Positions 37,941 to 44,870 of a stretch of DNA of 62,541 nt are shown here, piece after piece; within the stretch, counting starts at the first letter, position 1; every line of letters starts with the position of its first letter. A model generated the notes under the pieces. It was not told where the DNA came from, did no database searches, and saw only the letters and a list, made by a program, of their open reading frames with translations. The position numbers and the translations under genes are program-made. Source of the DNA: Arcicella sp. (GTDB lineage Bacteria > Bacteroidota > Bacteroidia > Cytophagales > Spirosomataceae); contig JALONS010000009.1 in assembly GCA_025454855.1 (NCBI GenBank), forward strand, positions 1 to 62,541, given 5' to 3'.

Positions 37941-37948
37941 TAAATTTG
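37941..37948 (+). promoter_or_regulatory. -7 element just before the porin gene
   Basis: TAAATTTG matches TAnnTTTG. It ends only 4 bp before the GTG start, so a transcript from it would be nearly leaderless. No -33 TTTG is seen at the usual distance. Confidence 0.35.
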
Positions 37949-37952
37949 TATT

Positions 37953-40136
37953 GTGAAATTAAGAATATATATCCTTACCACCGTTGGGCTTTTGTGTTCC
38001 CAACTATTATTTGCCCAGATTTCTCCATTTCCTTCCACCAATCAACAAGGAGGCAATACTGCTTTCCCGACTAATGGTTTTCCGCAAGCAAATCAACAGA
38101 AACCCAATACACCCAAAAATCCTAATCAGCGAATTGGCTTAGATGATTCTACAAAAGTGGTTTATGGACCTACCTCCACGAAATATTTTTTAGAAGAAGA
38201 TGTGTTCAATAATCGGAAGAGACTCTATTCACTTGACACCACCATTGATGGCATTCATAATTATAATTTCGTTCAGCGATATAAAAATCAATACCAAGAT
38301 TTAGGAAATATCGGTACGGCTATCCGTCCAGTATTTTACAAAGCCCCCGAACAGATTGGAACATTGTTGGGCTATGACGCTTATTCACTTTACACCTTCA
38401 AACCCAATCAGGTACGATATTACAATACCAAATCACCTTTTACAAACATCATTTATGTACCAGGCGGAGGCGACCAAGATTTACTACAGTTTGAATTGAG
38501 TAGAAATATTGATTCACTGTGGAACGTAGGTATCAATGTACAGCGAATAGCCGCCAATAAAACCCTCATTGACCAAACCACCACGGGCGATAACTCGGCA
38601 ATAAGCCATTGGGATTTTATGATGCACACCAATTATCAAACAAAGAACAAAAAATATGCTTTGTTGGCTTATTTCAATTTATCCGACCATAATTCTAATG
38701 ACCAAGGAGGAGTAATCAGAAAAGATAGTGTTACGGATGCCACAACAGGTAAACGAAGACTGATTTCGTACAATGAATTATTAGCACAGGGGGATAACAT
38801 CCCAATTTTAACGAGTGCCGCAACCCGTGATAAATCCTACAACTTGCATATTTATCACGAATATGTAGGTTACAAAGCCTTTCAGATTTACCAAGTGATT
38901 GATTATCAAACCAGAACGGTGCAGTTTGTGGATAAAAGTTTCAAAGCGGGACTCACCAACGGATTGTACTCTTACGATTATGGCATTGCTAACTTCCGAC
39001 CTGTAAAATTATTGAGACCACTCGTTGGCTTTCCGAGGGTAAGTTCTAAGACTGATTCCCTTTATTACTACTTGACTAATCAAACGGATTCACTTTACAA
39101 TGAAACCCAGTACAGTCTTTTTGAGCATAAATCAGGTATTAAAGGTTTTTACAAAGGTTTTAATTATCGTTTGCATTTGAGACAACGCTTTTTCTCCTAC
39201 CAAAATCCATTTAATTCTTATCAAAACATCCCCGTAACAAAGTTTAAGGATATTCTTAAAAATCCATCTGATATTCAGCTTTACAAGTACACTACTGATA
39301 CTTCAAAAGTATGGAGAGGCAACGAAACCTTTATTGGTTTGTGGCTTAATCAATATTTTAAAGATAGTACTCGTTTATTTGGGGAATTTGAGTATCTATT
39401 AGGGAAAGATTTTAGAATTAATGGGGAGTTTCAAGGAAAATGGTTGAATATTGGTGGAAGCTACATCGCATCATCACCTACCTTAGTTCAGCAGGCTACA
39501 TTTAGTAACGGTTTGCGATGGGATAAAATCAACAATTTAGAAAAAGTAGCTTCATTAAATGTTTTTGGTTATACAACACTAAAGTTTAAAGGTTGTATAA
39601 TTAGTCCGAATGTGAGTATCACAAGAGTATCTGATTATATTTATTTCAATGAGTCGGCTTTGGTTAGTCAAAAAGATGGTGACATATTTATTTACAGAGC
39701 AGGCATGGGTTTTGATTACAGAAAAGGCAAATTTTCTACAACCAATCAAATATTTTATACCAAAACAGACTCCGACTTAATCAGAATTCCAGCGTTATTT
39801 GTCAATTCAAGATTTGCGTTTGATTTATTATTCAGAAAGAAATTGTATATCCAAACGGGTTTGGAGTTCCATTACAAATCCAGCTACTATGCCGATGCCT
39901 ATATGCCTGCCATTCAGCAGTTTCATTTACAAAATAGGCAACGGATAGATGGCTATATTCAAGCTGATGCTTTTGCGGATATGCGAATCAATCGGGTGCG
40001 GTTATTCTTCAAATTTGCCCACGTAAATCAAGGATTAACCCAGGGTAATACTGAACGTGGATATTACGCTTCGCCAGGTTTTGCGGGTATGGGCAGGGTA
40101 TTGGCATTTGGCGTACATTGGCTTTTGTTTGATTAG
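37953..40136 (+). CDS. putative porin, large outer-membrane beta-barrel
   Basis: 727 residues from a GTG start that gives a full signal peptide (MKLRIYILTTVGLLCSQLLFAQ). A Gln/Asn/Pro-rich linker (residues 23-60) precedes a long series of amphipathic beta strands ending in VLAFGVHWLLFD. This fits the Bacteroidota putative-porin family. The substrate is unknown. It may share a transcript with lpxK. Confidence 0.82.
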   Translation: MKLRIYILTTVGLLCSQLLFAQISPFPSTNQQGGNTAFPTNGFPQANQQKPNTPKNPNQRIGLDDSTKVVYGPTSTKYFLEEDVFNNRKRLYSLDTTIDGIHNYNFVQRYKNQYQDLGNIGTAIRPVFYKAPEQIGTLLGYDAYSLYTFKPNQVRYYNTKSPFTNIIYVPGGGDQDLLQFELSRNIDSLWNVGINVQRIAANKTLIDQTTTGDNSAISHWDFMMHTNYQTKNKKYALLAYFNLSDHNSNDQGGVIRKDSVTDATTGKRRLISYNELLAQGDNIPILTSAATRDKSYNLHIYHEYVGYKAFQIYQVIDYQTRTVQFVDKSFKAGLTNGLYSYDYGIANFRPVKLLRPLVGFPRVSSKTDSLYYYLTNQTDSLYNETQYSLFEHKSGIKGFYKGFNYRLHLRQRFFSYQNPFNSYQNIPVTKFKDILKNPSDIQLYKYTTDTSKVWRGNETFIGLWLNQYFKDSTRLFGEFEYLLGKDFRINGEFQGKWLNIGGSYIASSPTLVQQATFSNGLRWDKINNLEKVASLNVFGYTTLKFKGCIISPNVSITRVSDYIYFNESALVSQKDGDIFIYRAGMGFDYRKGKFSTTNQIFYTKTDSDLIRIPALFVNSRFAFDLLFRKKLYIQTGLEFHYKSSYYADAYMPAIQQFHLQNRQRIDGYIQADAFADMRINRVRLFFKFAHVNQGLTQGNTERGYYASPGFAGMGRVLAFGVHWLLFD

Positions 40137-40144
40137 GTTTAGTG

Positions 40145-40235
40145 ATAGAATAATAGAATGAGTGAATGATATAATGAGTGAATGATATAATGATAGAATG
40201 AATGATAGAATGATAAAATGAGTGAATAGTAAGTT
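40145..40235. repeat. degenerate 8-bp tandem repeats
   Basis: Runs of AATGAGTG / AATGATAT / AATGATAG units at an 8-bp period between the porin stop and the deaminase gene. Similar octamers recur at 59054-59100. Confidence 0.75.
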
Positions 40236-40277
40236 TAAAAATGCGATGATATTCATCATTTCAATATTGAATTAAGA

Positions 40278-40979
40278 CTAAGCGTGTCGTCCGTCCAGCA
40301 GGTATGAGTAGAATAATACATGGGCAATCATTTGCATAACTGGTGAAGATTGAGCTTTTTCAAACTTATGTTTTGAGGCTAAATCTCGCCAATAGGGTGG
40401 AAGGCATTGCACTCGTTGCGTCATCCCGTCGTCGGGTCCAGCGGTACAAAATTTGGTATCAACGCCCACCGTCGCAATTCTGATAAAGCACATCGGGCAG
40501 GGTTCGGCAGAACTAAAAATCGTCAAACCTTCTTTACAAACATACTTATTGCGGTATTTTTTGTTTTTCGGATTATCCTCAAATTCATTCAATAAAGTCA
40601 TTTCTCCGTGCAAGTCAGACCGCAACTTAGTCATTTGGGAATTATGGGCAGCGTGTAAAATTTTACGAGATTTATTTTCGTAAATCACTGCTCCAATACC
40701 GTACCCACCCATTTTTACGGATTTTAAGGCTTGCCAATTGGCGGCTTTTGCAAATTTATCATCGGGAAAATTGGGGTCATTTTTATAATTAATTAAAAAT
40801 TTTTCAAGTTTTGCACAAATCGTTTTTACATCATCGGTAGATTTAATACCACACGGTAAAGCGACAAACTTTTGCATTAACGCCTCACGGCTGGCTGGCG
40901 TAACAAAAAGAGAATCAGCCGTTTGTGCAGAAGTACCGAATGAAAGGGCAAAGAGAAAAAGGACAATTAGTTTTTTCAT
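40278..40979 (-). CDS. exported cytidine/deoxycytidylate-type deaminase
   Basis: 233 residues. The signal peptide is MKKLIVLFLFALSFGTSAQ. The zinc site of nucleoside/nucleobase deaminases is present: HGE (His124, proton-shuttling Glu126) and PCPMC (Cys161, Cys164). Most relatives are cytoplasmic (guanine, cytosine or tRNA adenosine deaminases), so an exported enzyme is unusual. It may act on extracellular nucleosides or bases. It stands alone. Confidence 0.85.
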   Translation of the reverse strand: MKKLIVLFLFALSFGTSAQTADSLFVTPASREALMQKFVALPCGIKSTDDVKTICAKLEKFLINYKNDPNFPDDKFAKAANWQALKSVKMGGYGIGAVIYENKSRKILHAAHNSQMTKLRSDLHGEMTLLNEFEDNPKNKKYRNKYVCKEGLTIFSSAEPCPMCFIRIATVGVDTKFCTAGPDDGMTQRVQCLPPYWRDLASKHKFEKAQSSPVMQMIAHVLFYSYLLDGRHA

Positions 40980-41167
40980 GTTATTTTTGAGAATGGTTTC
41001 AGTTGGAATTTAATAAAATCTAATGTTAGAACCAAATGTTTAAACAAGCCCTTTTAAAATATTGGAAGCTATAAATTAGCGGTTCACTTTCATTAATTTC
41101 TTAAATCATGTCAGATTTTCCATACTATACTTCCAAAAATATCACGCATTCTATCATTGAGTAAAAT

Positions 41168-41785
41168 ATGAATACCGAACAAAGAAATAATGCCACCAAA
41201 ACCATGTTGGGTTTGAAACTTCCAACTGACCCACGTTGGGTAAATATTGCCGAAAAAAACATTGAGGAGATTTTAATTGACCATGCTTACTGCGAACAAA
41301 AAGCAGCTTCTTCTTGTATCTCATTAATTATACAATATCCTGAAAAAGAGAAACTTAGAGAAGTTTTGATGCCCGTGGTATCAGAAGAATGGGCTCATTT
41401 CAGAATGGTTTTGAAGGAAATGGATAAAAGAGGAATTGCTTTAGGGGTGCAACGTCGAGACGAATACGTACATCAATTGTATAATTCGATGCGGCATGGT
41501 GGTACTCGTGAACAGCAATTAGGCGAAAGACTATTTTTGAATGCTTTGATTGAAGCTCGTAGCTGTGAACGTTTTAGATTATTGTCACAAGAGATTTCAG
41601 ATGAAAATCTCCGAGAATTTTATCACGAATTGATGATTTCGGAAGCAGGACATTACGTCAATTTCATCGACCTCGCTAAAGAGTATTTACCCGCTGACTA
41701 CGTAAAAACCCGCTGGGCAGAATGGCTCGAAACCGAAGCCCAAGTGATTGATAACATGGAACTTAGAGGGGATAGAGTGCATTAA
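41168..41785 (+). CDS. miaE: tRNA-(ms2io6A)-hydroxylase
   Basis: A 205-residue ferritin-like di-iron monooxygenase that hydroxylates the isopentenyl group of ms2i6A37 in tRNA. Di-iron ligands lie in IEEILIDHAYCEQKAAS, EEWAHFRMV, IEARSCERFRLLS and SEAGHYVNFI. The length is normal. A convergent terminator follows. Confidence 0.93.
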   Translation: MNTEQRNNATKTMLGLKLPTDPRWVNIAEKNIEEILIDHAYCEQKAASSCISLIIQYPEKEKLREVLMPVVSEEWAHFRMVLKEMDKRGIALGVQRRDEYVHQLYNSMRHGGTREQQLGERLFLNALIEARSCERFRLLSQEISDENLREFYHELMISEAGHYVNFIDLAKEYLPADYVKTRWAEWLETEAQVIDNMELRGDRVH

Positions 41786-41792
41786 TAAATAG

Positions 41793-41823
41793 CGGGCTTA
41801 GTACATTACTAAGCCCGATTTTA
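41793..41823. terminator. intrinsic terminator after miaE
   Basis: Perfect 11-bp stem CGGGCTTAGTA / TACTAAGCCCG with a 3-nt loop, followed by TTTT. Three bases from the stop of the convergent repetitive-protein gene. Confidence 0.9.
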
Positions 41824-41825
41824 CA

Positions 41826-42185
41826 CTAAAAAGTCCCTCTTTTTCGGTCTCTTTTATCCTCTCTTCTATCTCGTTTGTCTTCTTTACGGTCTTTCACGTC
41901 CTCTCGTCTATCACGTCTATCTTCACGTCGGTCGGCTATGTCTTCAAGTTTATCCGCTGGTCCAGTATTACCATCCATTTTATCTTTTACATCTTCACGT
42001 CGGTCTCTTTTATCTTCACGTCTATCTCGTTTATCTTCTTTACGGTCACGCACATCTTCCCGCTTATCTCTTTGGTCTTCTTTTATGTCTCTTTTCAAGC
42101 GTCTTGATGGGTTTTGAGCCGAGACAACATTCACACAGCTAACAATCACTAACACAACGAACAATGATTTCAACAGATTTTTCAT
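41826..42185 (-). CDS. exported Lys/Arg/Asp/Glu repeat protein
   Basis: 119 residues. After a signal peptide (about 1-23, VVSAQ) nearly the whole mature part is built of KRDRRED-type heptads (RDRKEDKRDRRED, repeated before and after a short GNTGPADK interruption). Alternating acidic and basic residues predict a charged single alpha helix. No known domain. The gene's own repeats make assembly and length variation likely. Confidence 0.75.
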   Translation of the reverse strand: MKNLLKSLFVVLVIVSCVNVVSAQNPSRRLKRDIKEDQRDKREDVRDRKEDKRDRREDKRDRREDVKDKMDGNTGPADKLEDIADRREDRRDRREDVKDRKEDKRDRREDKRDRKRGTF

Positions 42186-42241
42186 AATGAATTTGTGTTT
42201 AAGTTATTTTTGAACCTTTGACATCATTCAACGCTCATGGT

Positions 42242-42820
42242 TTAATCTATCAACTTATTTATGAAGGCGTACTGCAAAAGTATCACCGTTTTAGCATCTT
42301 TGATTTCGCCCGTTTGTATCATGGCAAGTGCTTTGTTGAAATCTAACTCCAATACATCTATTTCTTCGCCTTCATCGGCACCGCCACCTTCATTGATTTG
42401 CTGGTCTTTGGTGTAGGAAGCCACGAAAAAGTGTAAAATTTCCGTCACCGACCCTGGCGACATATACAATTCAAATATCTTTTGTACATCTTTAATCTCA
42501 TAACCCGTTTCTTCTTGAGTTTCCTTTCTGATACAATCTTCTGGATTATCGGCATCCAAAAGTCCAGCACAGGCTTCAATCAGCATACCGTTTGGATTGC
42601 CATTCACGAAAGTAGGCATTCTGAATTGCTTAGTTAGAATGACGGTTTTTGATTCGTTGTTGTACAGCAAAATAACAGCTCCGTTGCCTCGGTCGTAGGC
42701 TTCACGGCTTTGCGTTTGCCATTCTCCATTTTTTTGTAAAAAATCAAATGTAATTTTACGTAAGGTGTACCAATTATCAGAAAGCACTTCAGTTTTAATA
42801 TTTTTTATTTTTGCGTTCAT
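42242..42820 (-). CDS. nudK: NudK-type Nudix hydrolase (GDP-mannose pyrophosphatase-like)
   Basis: 192 residues. The Nudix box region AGLLDADNPEDCIRKETQEETGY contains the metal-binding KETQEETGY. The N-terminus (IKTEVLSDNWYTLRKITFDF) and C-terminus match NudK, which cleaves GDP-mannose to GMP and mannose-1-phosphate; other sugar nucleotides may also be substrates. It is divergent from a DeoR regulator. Confidence 0.88.
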   Translation of the reverse strand: MNAKIKNIKTEVLSDNWYTLRKITFDFLQKNGEWQTQSREAYDRGNGAVILLYNNESKTVILTKQFRMPTFVNGNPNGMLIEACAGLLDADNPEDCIRKETQEETGYEIKDVQKIFELYMSPGSVTEILHFFVASYTKDQQINEGGGADEGEEIDVLELDFNKALAMIQTGEIKDAKTVILLQYAFINKLID

Positions 42821-42853
42821 TTGATTGAAAATGATTATTTATGATTATTTTTG
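42820..42853 (+). promoter_or_regulatory. promoter of the second DeoR gene
   Basis: -33 TTTG (42820-42823), 22-bp spacer and -7 TATTTTTG (42846-42853), ending 20 bp before the start codon. The spacer is slightly longer than usual. Confidence 0.5.
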
Positions 42854-42873
42854 AACAAAATTAAAATAATGAA

Positions 42874-43626
42874 ATGAATTTCCAAGTCAGAAAGCAAAAA
42901 ATACTGGAAAAATTAGACCAAAGTGGGGTCATTGATGTGAAAGAAACAGCAGTAGCGTTAGCCATTTCTGAAATAACCATTCGTCGAGATTTAGCGGTTT
43001 TAGCGGAAGACGGCTTGCTCATACGCACGCACGGAGGAGCAATGAAAGTGAGTCTTTCACAAGTACCTGTTAGCTTTGCCCAAAAGTCAGCCGTAAATGC
43101 GGGTCAAAAAGATGAAATTTGTCGGCTTGCTGCCCAGCAGATTCAAGAAGGAGATGTAGTATTTTTAGATTGTGGAAGTACCGTTTTTAGAATGTGTCCA
43201 TTCATTCGGAATATGAATATTAAAGTTGTAACCAATTCACTACCAGTGATTAACGAATTGATGGGGTCGATGGTGAGTTTGAATTTTGCGGGCGGAGAAA
43301 TAGATGTTGAACGCCAAGCAGCTCATGGGAAAATTGCCGCAGAACACTTTGGGAAATATCGTGCCGATAAAGCCTTTGTGGGCGTAGATGGCATATCTTT
43401 ACAAAACGGATTGAGTGCTTCGAGCGAAAAAGAAGCCGAAATTACGATGGCTTTGTGCCACAACGCCAAAGCAGCTTTTTTTCTTTGTGATTCTACGAAA
43501 TTAGAGAAAGACCGTTATTTGCCTTTTGCTCCCCTCAACTTTGTTCAACATTTAATTACGGATTCTTCAGCATCGGATGAGCTTTTGGAGGAGTACAGAA
43601 CGTTAGGGATTCGGGTGTTTAAATAA
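42874..43626 (+). CDS. DeoR/GlpR family transcriptional regulator
   Basis: 250 residues. N-terminal winged HTH (KQKILEKLDQSGVIDVKETA, ISEITIRRDLAVLAEDGLLIRTHGGAM) and DeoRC sensor domain (VFLDCGSTVFRMCP, VVTNSLPVINEL, DKAFVGVDGISLQNGLS). It is closer to canonical GlpR/AgaR members than the 9500-10249 gene. Being divergent from nudK suggests sugar-nucleotide or hexose control. Confidence 0.92.
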   Translation: MNFQVRKQKILEKLDQSGVIDVKETAVALAISEITIRRDLAVLAEDGLLIRTHGGAMKVSLSQVPVSFAQKSAVNAGQKDEICRLAAQQIQEGDVVFLDCGSTVFRMCPFIRNMNIKVVTNSLPVINELMGSMVSLNFAGGEIDVERQAAHGKIAAEHFGKYRADKAFVGVDGISLQNGLSASSEKEAEITMALCHNAKAAFFLCDSTKLEKDRYLPFAPLNFVQHLITDSSASDELLEEYRTLGIRVFK

Positions 43627-43662
43627 AAGATACCATTTATTTATAGGGCTTTATTGGCTTGA

Positions 43663-43695
43663 ACCTTCCCGAAAGTTTTAAACTTTCGGGAAGGT
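43663..43695. repeat. perfect 16-bp-arm palindrome after the DeoR gene
   Basis: ACCTTCCCGAAAGTTT (43663-43678), one T, then its exact reverse complement (43680-43695). No T-run follows. It looks like a REP-type intergenic palindrome but can act as a 3'-end hairpin for the two convergent genes. Confidence 0.8.
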
Positions 43696-43745
43696 AAATT
43701 GCTGAAAAGTACAATGATTAGTTTTAGTGGTTTACCTACAAGCCA

Positions 43746-44621
43746 TTACTTTTCATCAGCAATTAATTTATTATCATAGGCTTTTTTCAATTCACCCAAT
43801 GCTTTCAAATATCCCGTTTTATCCGCAAAAATTAGAGGGTTATACTTTGGATTTGCTTTTAATTTTTCGTGCATCTCAAATTGACTGGCGTGTGATGCCA
43901 ACCAAATATCAAAATTGATTGCCTCCATTTTTTTGAAGGTCTCGGCGTAATCATTAGAAATGCTGGGGTATTCGATAACATCCTTGAACTTTCTATCAAC
44001 AATGATGGATGGCATATTGGCAATCAATACTTTATACGTTTTACCGTTTTCCATCACATCTACCAAATAACTGCAAGAACCTTTGGTATGCCCTGGGTGG
44101 TGGAGTAGTTGAACGGTACTGCCACCCACGATAATCTTTTCATCGGGCATTAATATTTTTTCGGCGGTCACTGGGGCAAACGTAGTACCATATTTGGCAA
44201 ATTCATAATCACTTTTACCACCATCAGCCACCACTTGAGCATCGGGACTATTGACGTAAAATTGGGCTTTAGTGGTTTTTTTGAGGGCTGCTAAAGCTCC
44301 CAGATGGTCGAAGTGGGCTTGGGTGGTGAGTAATATTTTTGTTTGCTTGGGTTTGAAGCCCAATGTGGTTATATTATCCAGAATTTGGCTGTAAGAACTT
44401 GATAAGCCCGTGTTAATCAGGATATTACCTTTGGGCGTAACGATGAGGTAGCAAGCCAAATCATAAGTACCAACGTAGTATAAGTTTCCTACTATTTTAA
44501 AAGGAGCTTGATATTGCGTCCATGCTTTTGGTTTAAGGGGTTCAGTGATGGTTTGAGCCAAAACATTATTACACATCGCCAATAGAATGATGGCGAATCC
44601 TAAAATGGTTTTTTTGAACAT
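43746..44621 (-). CDS. subclass B3 metallo-beta-lactamase, GOB-like
   Basis: A 291-residue periplasmic protein (signal peptide 1-22, VLAQ). Metal ligands fit subclass B3: Gln101-Ala-His103-Phe-Asp105-His106 in TTQAHFDHLGA, His178 in HHPGHTKGS and His244 in LASHASQF. Gln in place of the usual first His (standard position 116) is the hallmark of the GOB enzymes. It probably hydrolyses beta-lactams; a related lactonase or hydrolase remains possible. It is divergent from the AddB-like gene. Confidence 0.88.
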   Translation of the reverse strand: MFKKTILGFAIILLAMCNNVLAQTITEPLKPKAWTQYQAPFKIVGNLYYVGTYDLACYLIVTPKGNILINTGLSSSYSQILDNITTLGFKPKQTKILLTTQAHFDHLGALAALKKTTKAQFYVNSPDAQVVADGGKSDYEFAKYGTTFAPVTAEKILMPDEKIIVGGSTVQLLHHPGHTKGSCSYLVDVMENGKTYKVLIANMPSIIVDRKFKDVIEYPSISNDYAETFKKMEAINFDIWLASHASQFEMHEKLKANPKYNPLIFADKTGYLKALGELKKAYDNKLIADEK

Positions 44622-44718
44622 TGTTGGAAAGTTTTTGTAAATTGAAAGCCAAATGTACCTAAAAATTTGGGAAAAAGTTTTGGGGAAATCTCTGTTTTAT
44701 GTTACAAAATAATTATTA

Positions 44719-44818
44719 GACCGTGAATATTACAGATTAGACAGATTTACACTGATTTTTCATTGTCTATTCTGTAAAAATCCTTTAAATCGGTACAATC
44801 AGTGGTCCAAACTTGGAC
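44719..44818. repeat. imperfect inverted-repeat element between the beta-lactamase and AddB genes
   Basis: The ends GACC (44719) and GGTC (44804-44807) bracket diverged arms built of ACAGATT/TACACTGATTTTT-like words. A small palindrome GTCCAAACTTGGAC follows at 44805-44818. Possibly a decayed dispersed repeat. Confidence 0.45.
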
Positions 44819-44870
44819 TGCAATATGAAATCAATAATTTTATCTTTTAGTACAGCTCATCACGATAAAA

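Noticed and set aside
41875-42117. Ser/Arg-rich plus-strand frame
   Set aside because: It is antisense to the KRDRRED repeats and reflects their repeat structure only.
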